Assembly: GCA_027622715.1 (NCBI GenBank)
Contig: JAQBYN010000013.1
Span: 16,750-80,749, forward strand
Direction of reading: 5' to 3'
Origin: Pseudomonadota bacterium
GTDB taxonomy: Bacteria; Pseudomonadota; Alphaproteobacteria; SHVP01
Length of the DNA: 64,000 bases
In this document: piece by piece, positions 29,532-39,800 of the stretch
Position numbering within the stretch: the stretch's first letter is position 1
Layout of the letters: every line of letters starts with the position of its first letter
Notes under the pieces: model-generated
What the model saw: only the letters and a program-made list of their open reading frames with translations
What the model was told of the DNA's origin: nothing
Database searches by the model: none
Position numbers and translations under genes: made by a program

Positions 29532-30305
29532 ATGCTGCTGGCAATTGATTCGGGCAATACCAACATCGTGTTCGCGGTGTACGACGGTGACACGAGAAAG
29601 GGCTTGTGGCGCGCCGCCACCGCACAAGCGCGGACGGCCGATGACTACGCCGTCTGGCTTTCAAGCCTGATGAGAATGCGCGACATCGAAGCCAGCCAAA
29701 TCACTGACGCAATCATATGTAGCGTCGTCCCGCATGCGCTATTCGATCTAAAGCTGCTATGCACCGGTTTCTTTGGATGCGACGCAGTCATCGTCAGTCG
29801 CCATCTCGATCTCGGGATAAAAGTGTCAATTGAAGATCCTGGTTCTGCGGGGGCCGACCGATTGGCCAATGCGGTTGCCGTCAACAAGAAATATGGCGGG
29901 CCAGCCATCGTGCTCGATTTTGGCACCGGCACCACATTCGACGTTGTCGATAAGGCTGGGAACTATTGCGGCGGCGTGATCGCGCCCGGCATTAATCTGT
30001 CCTTGAAAGCACTTCATGATGCGGCCGCTCATTTGCCCCGAATCGAAGTGGCGCGACCCACAAAAGTCATTGGCGGGGACACGGTGGGCGCAATGCAGTC
30101 GGGCGTATTCTGGGGGTATCTCGGCCTTATCGAAGGCCTGATCGGTAGAATATCGGCGGAATTCAGAAGTCCAATGAAGGTAATTGCAACAGGCGGTCTC
30201 GCGCCGATATTCGCTGGCGCCACGGACGTCATCACTGAGGTCGACTCGGATATCACCCTGACCGGGATAGTCGAAATTTGGAAGCGCGCGAAAGGAATCA
30301 TCTAG
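29532..30305 (+). CDS. coaX: type III pantothenate kinase
   Basis: A 257-residue kinase of the ASKHA fold that phosphorylates pantothenate, the first step of coenzyme A synthesis. It shows the phosphate-binding motif LAIDSGNTNIVFAVYDG at the N-terminus, GADRLANAVAV, and VLDFGTGTTFDVVD. Type III enzymes need a monovalent cation and are not inhibited by CoA. I chose the ATG at 29532, which starts exactly at the phosphate-1 motif, over an in-frame ATG at 29499 inside birA. The gaps are 4 bases after birA and 2 bases before rnj. Confidence 0.95.
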   Translation: MLLAIDSGNTNIVFAVYDGDTRKGLWRAATAQARTADDYAVWLSSLMRMRDIEASQITDAIICSVVPHALFDLKLLCTGFFGCDAVIVSRHLDLGIKVSIEDPGSAGADRLANAVAVNKKYGGPAIVLDFGTGTTFDVVDKAGNYCGGVIAPGINLSLKALHDAAAHLPRIEVARPTKVIGGDTVGAMQSGVFWGYLGLIEGLIGRISAEFRSPMKVIATGGLAPIFAGATDVITEVDSDITLTGIVEIWKRAKGII

Positions 30306-30307
30306 GG

Positions 30308-31987
30308 GTGGCGAAAGATAAAGAATTGCTCTTCCTGCCCCTGGGCGGGTCAGGCGAAATTGGGATGAACCTCAATCTCTACAAACACGCCGGTAAATGG
30401 TTGATGGTGGACCTCGGGATCACTTTCGCCGACGACTCGCTTCCCGGCATTGACGTTCTAACCCCAGACACGACCTTTATCGAAGGAGAGCGGGAGAATC
30501 TGCTCGCCCTCGTTCTCACCCACGCGCACGAGGATCATCTGGGTGCCGTACCCCATCTTTGGGACCGGCTGCGTTGCCCGGTATACGCCACACCGTTCGC
30601 TGCGGCGGTACTCGAACGCAAACTCTTGGACAATGGTCATAACAAGATCCCGATCACCGTGGTCGACTACGGTGAAGAGCTGCAAATCGGACCATTCCAC
30701 GTGACCTATTGGCCGATCACACATTCCATTCCCGAGGGCAGCGCCCTTACGATTCGAACCGGCGCGGGAACGGTATTTCATACCGGGGATTGGAAGTTTG
30801 ACCCGGATCCTGTGATCGGTGCGCCAACCGACGAAGAGCACCTGCGCAAGATAGGCGACAACGGCGTTCTCGCCATGGTCTGCGACTCGACCAACGTTTT
30901 CGGTGAGGGCGAATCGGGATCTGAAGGGGCGGTCAAAGAGAGTCTGGGCCGGCTGATCGCGGAGCGGGAAGGGCGGGTCGTGATCACGACGTTCTCCTCC
31001 AACATCGCCCGAATCCGCACCGCTGCTGACATCGCAGTTTCTACAAGTCGTACGTTGGCCGTTGCAGGACGCTCCCTGTTGCGGATGATCGAATCCGCCC
31101 GTGCGGCCGGGTACCTTACGGACATTCCGAAGGTACTGCGCGACCAGGACATTCCTTTGTTGCCGCGCGACAAAGTCCTATTGCTCTGCACCGGTTGCCA
31201 GGGCGAGCCGCGCGGGGCGATGAGCCGAATTGCCTTTCATGACCATCCGTATGTCGATCTCGCGCGCGGCGACACCGTCATATTCTCGTCAAAAATGATC
31301 CCGGGAAACGAGCGCGCTATCGGAACCCTCTGTAACCGCCTAGTCGAAAGCGGCATCGAGGTTCTGACCGAGCGTTCGGATTTCGTCCACGTGTCCGGCC
31401 ACCCTCGGCGTGAGGAATTGAAGCGGATGTATGGATACATAAGACCCGAGATAGCCGTTCCAGTTCACGGCGAGGCCGTCCATCTGGCCGAACACGCCTC
31501 GCTGGCGGAGAGCCTCGGTGTTCCCGTCGTCGTGACACCGTCTAATGGCAGGGTCATCAGGCTTGCGCCGGGTCCGGTAGAAGTCGTCGATCACGTGGTT
31601 AGCGGCAGGTTTGCGGTCGACGACGGGGTTTTGGTGCCAACCGACAACGAGGCAATTCGGTCTAGACGGCGATTGATGCACAATGGCGCCGTTGTGGTTG
31701 TTATGTCGCTCCAAACCGAACAACTCGACGTCCGCGTGTCGACGCTTGGTATCGTGTCCGAATCGGGTGCCAACATCGGTGACGAAATCGGGGCAGAAAT
31801 TGAGGATCAGGTCGAACGCCTGTCACAGAACCATCGTCATGACGCTGATTTACTCGAGACGCTTGCGCGGCGCGCGATAAACCGCGTGATACGGGCTGTC
31901 TCTCAGAAACGACCATTGGTCGACGTTCAAGTCTTTCTGCCGGCTCGCCAAACGCGCCGTCTCCGGAAGAAGGAGGGCGTACAATGA
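30308..31987 (+). CDS. rnj: ribonuclease J
   Basis: A 559-residue metallo-beta-lactamase/beta-CASP nuclease with endo- and 5'-to-3' exonuclease activity in RNA maturation and decay. The metal motif is LTHAHEDHLGAVPHL (HxHxDH), with later ligands in ITHSIPEGSA and FHTGDWKFD. The beta-CASP region has VHVSGHPRREELKRM. I chose the GTG at 30308, two bases after the coaX stop; the longer frame from 30278 would overlap coaX. Alphaproteobacteria commonly carry a single RNase J in this place. The stop overlaps mce (ATGA). Confidence 0.95.
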   Translation: MAKDKELLFLPLGGSGEIGMNLNLYKHAGKWLMVDLGITFADDSLPGIDVLTPDTTFIEGERENLLALVLTHAHEDHLGAVPHLWDRLRCPVYATPFAAAVLERKLLDNGHNKIPITVVDYGEELQIGPFHVTYWPITHSIPEGSALTIRTGAGTVFHTGDWKFDPDPVIGAPTDEEHLRKIGDNGVLAMVCDSTNVFGEGESGSEGAVKESLGRLIAEREGRVVITTFSSNIARIRTAADIAVSTSRTLAVAGRSLLRMIESARAAGYLTDIPKVLRDQDIPLLPRDKVLLLCTGCQGEPRGAMSRIAFHDHPYVDLARGDTVIFSSKMIPGNERAIGTLCNRLVESGIEVLTERSDFVHVSGHPRREELKRMYGYIRPEIAVPVHGEAVHLAEHASLAESLGVPVVVTPSNGRVIRLAPGPVEVVDHVVSGRFAVDDGVLVPTDNEAIRSRRRLMHNGAVVVVMSLQTEQLDVRVSTLGIVSESGANIGDEIGAEIEDQVERLSQNHRHDADLLETLARRAINRVIRAVSQKRPLVDVQVFLPARQTRRLRKKEGVQ

Positions 31988-32388
31988 TCGGCAGACTCAA
32001 CCATGTGGCCATTGTGGTCCCCGACCTACAATCCGCTTCGGCCCTGTACCGCGACACTCTTGGCGCTTCCGTCACGCCACCCCATGATTTGCCCGACCAC
32101 GGGGTCACCACGGTGTTTATCGAGCTGCCCAATACGAAGATCGAGCTCCTTCACCCATTTGGGAAGGATTCGCCGATCGCCGGATTCCTGGAAAAGAACC
32201 CGACCGGCGGCATGCACCACATTTGCTATGAGGTTGAAGATATCAATGAAGCGCGTGACCGGCTGGTCAACGCTGGAGCCCGGATTCTCGGTAGTGGTGA
32301 GCCTCGTATTGGGGCGCACGGAAAACCTGTCTTGTTTCTCCACCCCAAAGACTTCAATGGAACGTTGGTCGAATTGGAGCAGGCTTAA
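31984..32388 (+). CDS. mce: methylmalonyl-CoA epimerase
   Basis: A 134-residue VOC-fold enzyme that interconverts R- and S-methylmalonyl-CoA in propionyl-CoA breakdown. The motifs MIGRLNHVAIVVPDL (metal His7), TKIELLHPFG and GGMHHICYEVEDI (second His) are typical, as is the C-terminal FNGTLVELEQ with the last Glu ligand. It overlaps the rnj stop by four bases (ATGA). The methylmalonyl-CoA mutase genes are not in this window. Confidence 0.92.
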   Translation: MIGRLNHVAIVVPDLQSASALYRDTLGASVTPPHDLPDHGVTTVFIELPNTKIELLHPFGKDSPIAGFLEKNPTGGMHHICYEVEDINEARDRLVNAGARILGSGEPRIGAHGKPVLFLHPKDFNGTLVELEQA

Positions 32389-32391
32389 GTT

Positions 32392-32637
32392 ATGGGGGTG
32401 GTCACGAGTTTGGCGGTCTATTTCGTCGTCTGGTGGATCACGCTTTTCATGGTCCTGCCCTGGGGCAACAACCCCGACGCGGACGTACAAGAGGGCAACG
32501 TCCCGAGTGCACCAGCGAAACCCCGGATCGGCCTGAAAGCCGCCATCACCACGGTAGTGGCGGGCGCTATTTGGCTAATAATCTGGTTTGTGGTGAGAAG
32601 TAATCTTATTCCACTGAGGGATACAGGCGCTATTTAA
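32392..32637 (+). CDS. DUF1467-family membrane protein
   Basis: An 81-residue protein with two membrane helices (about 5-25 and 47-68). The conserved end of the first helix, WWITLFMVLPWG, identifies the DUF1467 family, which is nearly confined to alphaproteobacteria and regularly follows mce. Its function is unknown. It starts 3 bases after the mce stop and is the last gene of the run that began at nuoA. Confidence 0.88.
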   Translation: MGVVTSLAVYFVVWWITLFMVLPWGNNPDADVQEGNVPSAPAKPRIGLKAAITTVVAGAIWLIIWFVVRSNLIPLRDTGAI

Positions 32638-32676
32638 TCTGAAGGCTTAGATATGAAGGTTAAACGACTGGTCCAA

Positions 32677-32708
32677 AAAGAAAAAGCAAGGCCTCTCGGC
32701 CTCGCTTT
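32677..32708 (-). terminator. GC-rich hairpin with a T-tract on the minus strand
   Basis: AAAGC-A-AGGCC (32683-32693) pairs with GGCCT-C-GCTTT (32698-32708) around TCTC, an 11-position stem with one mismatch. The adjacent AAAAAG run at 32675-32682 becomes a T-tract only when read leftward, so as an intrinsic terminator it fits the minus strand. Yet the genes on both sides read rightward. It may still end the nuo-to-DUF1467 transcript less efficiently. Confidence 0.45.
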
Positions 32709-32817
32709 CAGCAATTCCTGGGCCCGTTGGGGCTCCATTTAGCGTTTGTTGATTGTTCCTCCCTAAACTCGGGCTGGGGCTTTGCCCTGCAACCTAAGCG
32801 AGGCAAACATTAACGCG

Positions 32818-33360
32818 ATGGGTATGGGGCGTCATCCACTATATCTCTCTCGGAAACGAATTTTCCTGTTGACTCCGAGGAACGTCAATCGGCTCACGAT
32901 TCCTCAGCGAATCGCCCTAGGGATGGCAGTTTTCCTCGCTTTTTTTGCCGCCCATCGGTCGGATGCGCTGGCGCAAAATGCTTCCCCGGAGGCGACTTCT
33001 GCCATCGGCAAAATGATGCTTAGCCGGGAGAGTTGTCGGGCAGTGGTTCGATATGTCGATACCGGGGATGCGGCTTTCAAACCTGGCGTTGACGTTCAAG
33101 GACGGCCCGTTGTCGGCGCCAATCTTTCAGAATCGAGTGCGACCGTCGTTCCGTCCGATGTCACATTTACGCTGACGCTTCGACTAGGCGACCTCGTTCC
33201 CGGCATCGCCTCCAGTCTCGCCGAATCCTCGGCGCCTGTTGGGGAGGTTTCGATCCGTGGCAATGACGTTCTACTCAACGGTCAATCACTCAATGATGCT
33301 CAAGCGAATATCTTGGCGCTCGCCTGCAAAGCGCATCTCAAAGACAGCGACGGACGATGA
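32818..33360 (+). CDS. exported protein of unknown function
   Basis: An open frame of 180 residues from the ATG at 32818; other in-frame ATGs lie at 32782 and 32824, so the start is not settled. After a basic stretch ([14 protein letters not shown]) comes the hydrophobic segment [15 protein letters not shown] and a likely signal peptidase site SDALA-Q near residue 54. The mature part of about 126 residues has two cysteines (SRESCRAVV and [10 protein letters not shown]) that could form a disulfide, and predicted beta strands. I recognise no domain. It stands alone between the DUF1467 gene and proS. Confidence 0.65.
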   Translation: MGMGRHPLYLSRKRIFLLTPRNVNRLTIPQRIALGMAVFLAFFAAHRSDALAQNASPEATSAIGKMMLSRESCRAVVRYVDTGDAAFKPGVDVQGRPVVGANLSESSATVVPSDVTFTLTLRLGDLVPGIASSLAESSAPVGEVSIRGNDVLLNGQSLNDAQANILALACKAHLKDSDGR

Positions 33361-33448
33361 TCATCCTCGGTTACGTTGCGCGCTGGATTCGCTTTGCATA
33401 AAGTCAGGCCGCTTTCGATCATCGAACTCCTTTCCTCCTGAGGCGCAA

Positions 33449-34768
33449 ATGCGGTTATCGCAATTCTTCCTACCCACGCTGAAGGAAGTCCCCTCCGAAG
33501 CTCAAATCGTTTCGCACCAACTAATGCTTCGTGCAGGCATGATCCGGCAGTCATCCGCGGGTATCTATTCTTGGCTACCGCTTGGCTATCGTGTTCTGCG
33601 CAAGATCGAGCAAATTGTCCGCGAGGAGCAAGACGCGGCCGGCTGCCAGGAATTGCTGATGCCGACCATCCAACCGGCCGATATCTGGCGCGAGAGTGGC
33701 CGGTATGACGACTACGGCAAGGAAATGCTGCGCATCACCGATCGGCATGGCCGCGAGATGCTCTACGGTCCAACCAACGAAGAACTCATCACCGAAATCG
33801 TTAAAGCCTCGGTCCGAAGCTACCGAGACCTCCCGAAACTCCTGTATCACGTCCAATGGAAGTTCCGGGACGAGGTTCGCCCACGGTTCGGCGTCATGCG
33901 CGGTCGCGAGTTCTTAATGAAGGACAGTTATTCGTTCGACCTGGACCGCGAAGGAGCTCGCCGCGCCTACAACAAGATGTTTGTGACATACCTTCGCACC
34001 TACGCCCGAATGGGACTGAAAGCGATCCCAATGCAAGCGGACACCGGTCCGATCGGCGGCGACCTGAGCCACGAATTCATTATTCTGGCACAGACTGGCG
34101 AGAGCGAAGTGTTTTGCGATCGAGAGCTAATCGAACGGGACGTTCTCAGCGAGGCTGTGGACCTCGATGGCGATTTGCAACCGGTCGTCGATACCTGGAC
34201 GTCGCGCTACGCAGCAACCGATGAAATGCATGAACCCACTCGTTTCGAAGCGGAGGTCCCCGAGGACCGCCGGGTAAGCGCCCGAGGCATCGAGGTCGGC
34301 CATATCTTCTATTTCGGTACCAAATACTCCGAGGCAATGGGCGCGACCGTGGCAAACCAGGAGGGCCTGCAAGTCCCCATGGAGATGGGCTCTTACGGGA
34401 TCGGCGTATCGCGGCTGGTCGGCGCCATTATCGAAGCCTGCCATGACGAGGCTGGCATCGTCTGGCCCCGGTCCGTCGCACCGTTCGACGTGGGTCTAAT
34501 CAATCTCAAAGTGGGCGATCTCGCCTGCGACAAGGCCGCTTCGGACATGTACCAAAGCCTTCGGCTAGCCGGTCTGGATGTTCTGTACGACGACGCGGAC
34601 GAGCGTGCAGGCGTCAAGTTTGCCAACATGGACCTAATCGGCTTGCCATTTCAGGTCGTGGTCGGGCCGCGTGGGCTCAAAACGGGTGTTGTCGAAATCA
34701 AGAACCGCGCAACTGGCAAGCGCTACGAGCTATCGCCGGAATCTGCGCTAGCGCACCTGACCGTGTAG
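33449..34768 (+). CDS. proS: proline--tRNA ligase, short form
   Basis: A 439-residue class II aminoacyl-tRNA synthetase. Motif 1 is seen around [20 protein letters not shown], motif 2 in [23 protein letters not shown] (given as a region near residues 132-154), and the anticodon-binding domain covers about 345-439. It has about 130 fewer residues than E. coli ProS because the editing insertion domain is missing, the usual state in alphaproteobacteria, which rely on separate trans-editing proteins. The ATG at 33449 follows GAGG at 33440 with suitable spacing; the open frame upstream has no family similarity. Confidence 0.95.
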   Translation: MRLSQFFLPTLKEVPSEAQIVSHQLMLRAGMIRQSSAGIYSWLPLGYRVLRKIEQIVREEQDAAGCQELLMPTIQPADIWRESGRYDDYGKEMLRITDRHGREMLYGPTNEELITEIVKASVRSYRDLPKLLYHVQWKFRDEVRPRFGVMRGREFLMKDSYSFDLDREGARRAYNKMFVTYLRTYARMGLKAIPMQADTGPIGGDLSHEFIILAQTGESEVFCDRELIERDVLSEAVDLDGDLQPVVDTWTSRYAATDEMHEPTRFEAEVPEDRRVSARGIEVGHIFYFGTKYSEAMGATVANQEGLQVPMEMGSYGIGVSRLVGAIIEACHDEAGIVWPRSVAPFDVGLINLKVGDLACDKAASDMYQSLRLAGLDVLYDDADERAGVKFANMDLIGLPFQVVVGPRGLKTGVVEIKNRATGKRYELSPESALAHLTV

Positions 34769-34807
34769 TGCTCTTGAGTGAAACCACGACCGCGGAGGCG
34801 GTCTAGG

Positions 34808-36052
34808 ATGTTTTCAGTCTTTGAATGGATGGTGGCGCTGCGCTACCTCCGAGCCCGACGAGCGGAAGGGTTCATTTCCGTCATCGCCGGATTCTCGTTG
34901 CTGGGCATTGCGCTGGGTGTAGCCACCCTAATTGTCGTTTTGTCTGTGATGAACGGATTTCGGGCAGAACTACTCGGTCGCATTCTTGGGCTTAACGGGC
35001 ACATCCTCGTGCAAGGGATCAGCGCGCCCCTTCAGGATTACGACGATCTCGCGGCGCGAATCGCAAATGTCGGTGGCGTTGTCCGCGCCAGCCCCATCAT
35101 TGAGGGGCAGGTCATGGCGACCTCCCGGCATTCCGCGTCAGGGGCGCTGGTGCGAGGGATGCGTCCGGCGGACATGAAAGGGCACGAAATCCTCGCCGAG
35201 GGAATTGTGGCCGGGTCCATAGATACCCTCGATGCCCGCAACGACATTGTCGTTGGCCGCCGCCTTGCCAACCGACTTGGAATTGGGGTCGGCGACTCCG
35301 CAACGCTGATTTCGCCGCAGGGCACATCAACACCGGTAGGGACGGTGCCAAGGTCAAAGACCTACCGAGTTGCAGCCTTGTTCGATGTCGGGATGTTCGA
35401 ATACGACTCAACGTTCATTTTCATGCCACTTGAGGCGGCCCAAATCTATTTCCGGCAACGAGAGAGTGTGAGTGCAATCGAGGTCATCCTCGACGACCCA
35501 GACGAAGTAAATCTTGCCCGAGAAAACTTGTTTCCGCTCACAAGTGGCCGAGAGCGTTTAAGCGACTGGCAACAAGTTAACTCTTCCTACTTCACCGCAT
35601 TGCAGGTCGAGCGCAACGTTATGTTCCTGATCCTGACCCTCATCATCCTGGTGGCGGCGTTTAACATCATCTCCAGCCTGATCATGTTGGTGAAGGATAA
35701 AGGTCGGGATATTGCCATCCTGAGAACGATGGGCGCGACGCGCGGCAGCATCATGCGAATCTTTTTCTTGGCCGGCGCGAGTATTGGGGTCGTCGGCACA
35801 TTTTCGGGGTTAGCCCTCGGCGTTGCTTTCGCCGATAACATTGCGACGCTTCAAAGGTGGTTGGAGGGATTGACCGGCACCGACTTGTTCGCGGCCGAGG
35901 TCTATTTTCTGTCTCAACTTCCCGCCAAAATAGACTGGAGCGAGGTAACGATTGTCGTGCTCATGGGCCTCGGTCTGTCTTTGTTGGCGACAATCTATCC
36001 CTCGTGGCGCGCCGCGCGGCTCGATCCAGTCGAAGCCCTACGCTACGAATGA
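34808..36052 (+). CDS. lolC: lipoprotein-releasing ABC transporter permease (LolC/LolE family)
   Basis: A 414-residue inner-membrane protein with the MacB-like layout: one membrane helix near the N-terminus (about 24-46), a large periplasmic domain (about 47-260), and three C-terminal helices in the FtsX domain (about 270-405). The N-terminal [18 protein letters not shown] and the later [16 protein letters not shown] are family marks. With LolD it extracts outer-membrane lipoproteins for transfer to LolA. Only one permease gene is present, so a homodimer is implied. The ATG at 34808 follows GGAGG at 34794; lolD overlaps by ATGA. Confidence 0.93.
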   Translation: MFSVFEWMVALRYLRARRAEGFISVIAGFSLLGIALGVATLIVVLSVMNGFRAELLGRILGLNGHILVQGISAPLQDYDDLAARIANVGGVVRASPIIEGQVMATSRHSASGALVRGMRPADMKGHEILAEGIVAGSIDTLDARNDIVVGRRLANRLGIGVGDSATLISPQGTSTPVGTVPRSKTYRVAALFDVGMFEYDSTFIFMPLEAAQIYFRQRESVSAIEVILDDPDEVNLARENLFPLTSGRERLSDWQQVNSSYFTALQVERNVMFLILTLIILVAAFNIISSLIMLVKDKGRDIAILRTMGATRGSIMRIFFLAGASIGVVGTFSGLALGVAFADNIATLQRWLEGLTGTDLFAAEVYFLSQLPAKIDWSEVTIVVLMGLGLSLLATIYPSWRAARLDPVEALRYE

Positions 36053-36789
36053 CCGAGACCCCCGCCGCCGCGCCGAAACCCGCGCTCGAACTGCGCGGCA
36101 TCACGAAGGCCTTCCAGCAAGGCGGGCACACGGTGAGCGTTCTGCGCGGTGCGGCGCTGCAGATTCATCGCGGGGAGACAATTGCGCTGCTGGGTCCGTC
36201 GGGCGCCGGAAAGTCTACCCTGCTTCAAGTCGCGGGACTTCTCGACACGCCCGATAGCGGCGATGTCATCGTCGGTGGGTACACGTCGAATGGTCTGTCC
36301 GAGCGGGAACGGACTCGTCTACGACGAGACACACTGGGTTTCGTCTATCAATTTCATCACCTACTACCGGAATTCTCCGCCTTGGAAAACATCGTCCTGC
36401 CACAACTTATTGGCGGCGTGGCCCGACGCGCGGCCAAAGAACGCGCAATGACATTGCTACGCAGCTTGGGGGTCGAACATCGAGCGGCGCACCGGCCAGC
36501 CCAATTGTCCGGCGGTGAACAACAGCGGGTCGCGATCGCTCGAGCCCTGGCGAATGAACCGGCCGTCCTCCTGGCCGATGAGCCCACGGGGAATCTCGAC
36601 GCGAAGACCGCTGAACAGGTCTTCGGCCAATTGCAGGCGCTCGTTGCTGGGGCCGGACTGGCGGCACTCATCGCGACACACAATGAGGCGTTAGCCAAAC
36701 GCATGAATCGGATCGTGCGACTGGTCGATGGTGTGCTGGTTCAGGATTCATCCACAGAAATCTCCGCAGGCCCGCGCCAAAGAGGCTGA
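36049..36789 (+). CDS. lolD: lipoprotein-releasing ABC transporter ATP-binding protein
   Basis: A 246-residue ABC ATPase. Walker A is GPSGAGKST at 49-57, the signature is [16 protein letters not shown], and Walker B is [12 protein letters not shown]. The EPTGNLD and following NLD-Lys-Thr pattern are typical of the LolD/MacB branch. It powers release of lipoproteins by the LolC-type permease encoded just upstream, whose stop it overlaps (ATGA). I set the start at 36049; the longer frame runs back into lolC. Confidence 0.95.
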   Translation: MTETPAAAPKPALELRGITKAFQQGGHTVSVLRGAALQIHRGETIALLGPSGAGKSTLLQVAGLLDTPDSGDVIVGGYTSNGLSERERTRLRRDTLGFVYQFHHLLPEFSALENIVLPQLIGGVARRAAKERAMTLLRSLGVEHRAAHRPAQLSGGEQQRVAIARALANEPAVLLADEPTGNLDAKTAEQVFGQLQALVAGAGLAALIATHNEALAKRMNRIVRLVDGVLVQDSSTEISAGPRQRG

Positions 36790-36821
36790 CAGGGTCCCAT
36801 CGCTGTGAAATCTTTGCCGCG

Positions 36822-39800
36822 ATGACACCGCCGAAGTTTGTACACCTCCACGTTCATACAGCGTTCTCGTTGTCCGAGGGCGCGCTTCGCATAAAGGCAC
36901 TCGTCGATCTTTGCCGGCGATTTAAGATGCCTGCCGTCGCGATGACCGATACGGGTAATCTGTTCGGCGCCCTCGAGTTCTCGCTGGCGAGCGCCAACGC
37001 CGGGGTCCAACCGATCATTGGCACATCGCTCGCGGTGGATTTCTCGACGGAATCGCATGACGCACGCCGGCAAGAGCCTCGGCGCATCGTGCTTCTCGCC
37101 CAAAACGACGTCGGATACGGAAACCTCCTTAAACTCTCGTCGAAATCCTTTCTGGGTTCGCCAGCGGGAGAGAGCCCGCAGGTGGACGCAAAGACCTTAG
37201 CCCTGCACGCCGACGGGCTCATTGCCTTGACCGGCGGCCCCGATGGCCCGCTGGGCCACCTCCTGGAGGCCGGCCAAACAGACCACGCCGAGGATATCGT
37301 GTGTCGATTAGTGGCGATGTTTCCCGATCGCATCTACGCAGAGGTTCAGCGCCACGGATTGGGAAGGGAACAACGGATCGAAACCGCCCTTATCGAACTT
37401 GCGTACAAACATGACATTCCCTTGGTGGCGACGAACGAGGCCTACTTTGCCGATGCCGCGATGTTCGAAGCGCATGACGCATTGCTGTGCGTTGCAGGGG
37501 GCAACTACGTCAGCCAAAGCGACCGCCGACAATTGACGCCGGAGCATCGCTTCAAGTCGGCGGACGAAATGGTAATGCTGTTTAAGGATCTGCCTGAAGC
37601 TATCAAGAACACATTGGTGATTGCCCAGCGTTGCGCCGTTATGTCGCCCGTTCGCGAACCAATTCTTCCTGCATTTTCGGGGGACGGCGACGAGGCAGAG
37701 ATTTTGAAACGGCAATCCGGGGAAGGATTGCGCCTCCGCCTCGAGCAGGCCGTGTTCACCCAGACCATGTCCGCCGGTGAGCGCGAGGAAAAGACCGCTA
37801 AGTATCTGGAAAAGCTCGAGTTTGAACTGAAGGTCATCATCGGGATGGGCTTCGCGGGCTATTTCTTGATCGTCGCCGATTTCATTCGGTGGGCCAAAGA
37901 GCGGGGTATTCCCGTCGGGCCCGGCCGTGGGTCAGGAGCCGGCTCGGTGACCGCCTGGGCGCTAACGATCACCGATCTTGATCCACTTCGGTTCGGGCTG
38001 ATTTTCGAACGCTTTCTCAATCCTGACCGCGTATCGATGCCTGACTTTGATATCGATTTCTGCCAAGAGCGGCGAGACGAAGTCATTGAGTACGTCCAGG
38101 ATAAATATGGTCGTGATCGGGTCGCTCAGATCATTACGTTCGGGACCCTGCAGGCGCGTGCCGCCCTTCGTGACGTCGGGCGAGTTCTACAGCTGCCCTA
38201 TGGTTTGATCGACCGCATTTGCAAGATGGTGCCGAACAACCCCGCCAATCCGGTCAAACTAAGCGAGGCGGTCGACAACGAACCGCGCATACAGCACCTC
38301 CGCCTCAACGAGGACGGGGTCGATAAACTGCTGGATATTGCGATCAAGCTCGAAGGCCTCTACCGCCATGCGTCGACTCACGCAGCGGGCGTCGTAATTG
38401 GGGATCGACCGCTCGATGAGTTGGTCCCTCTGTACCGCGACCCGCGGTCAGATATGCCCGTTACTCAATTCCCGATGAAATATGCGGAGATGTCCGGGCT
38501 AGTAAAGTTCGACTTTCTCGGACTGAAGACGCTAACGGTCATCGATCGGGCGCAAAAAATGCTGGCCGAACGCGACATCGATATCGATATCGCCCAAATT
38601 CCGCTCGACGATGAGCGAAGCTACGAGATGCTGCAACGCGCCGAATCAATTGGCGTTTTCCAGTTTGAATCGAGCGGCATGCGAGACCTTCTGCGCGAAG
38701 CCGTACCCACGAACATTGAGGATTTGATCGCGCTTGTGGCTCTCTACCGACCGGGCCCGATGGAAAATATCCCCAAATACGTCGCCTGCAAACACGGCCG
38801 CGAGAAGCCAGAATTCCTTCACGAAACGATCGAGCCGGTCGTGGGAGAAACCTACGGTGTGATCATCTACCAAGAACAGGTGATGCAGATCGCACAGGTA
38901 TTCGCGGGCTATACCTTGGGGCAGGCTGACCTACTGCGGCGCGCCATGGGCAAGAAAATCAAAGAGGAAATGGCCGCTCAGCGCGCTGTCTTCGTTAACG
39001 GCGCCGTTGAACGTGGCGTCGACAAGGGGCGAGCCGAATATGTTTTCGACTTGGTCGACAAGTTCGCCGGCTACGGTTTCAACAAAGCGCATTCCGCCGG
39101 CTATGCCCTCGTCGCATACCAAACCGCTTGGCTCAAAGCCAATCATCCGGTCGAGTTTTTTGCCGCGTCGATGGGTCTGGAACTAGCCAACACCGACAAG
39201 CTCAATGTCTTCCGTAAAGAAGTCGTCAGATCGGGCATCGAACTACTGGCGCCCGATATCAACAAATCAGGGGCGAATTTCCGAGTGGAGCTGCATGACG
39301 GCAAGGGCGCTGTCCGGTATGCACTCGCGGCCGTTAAGAATGTTGGCAAGCAAGCGATGGAGGCCGTCGTCGCTGAACGCGACGCCAATGGCCCGTTTCT
39401 CTCTCTATTAGATTTCGCGCAGCGACTAGACCCGCAACACGTGAACAAACGCCAGCTCGAGAATCTGGCGCGGTGTGGGGTCTTTGATTCGCTCAATCCG
39501 AACCGGGCCCAGGTGTGCGCCGCCGCGGACCTGATCATGCGCCATGCGTCATTTGCTGCAGACGAACGCGACAGTCATCAATCAAGCCTGTTCGGCGGCA
39601 TTGCCACCGAGGCGAGTGGTCTCCAACTTCCCAACGTCGCGGCTTGGCGCGAAATGGAAGTCCTCCATCAAGAATTTGAGGCGATCGGGTTCTACCTTTC
39701 AGCACATCCGCTAGATAATTACGGGGTGACATTGGAAAGGCTCGGGGTCACGCGCTTTGCTGACCTAGAGAAACGCCTCAACGGTGAAACCAAGCGGGTC

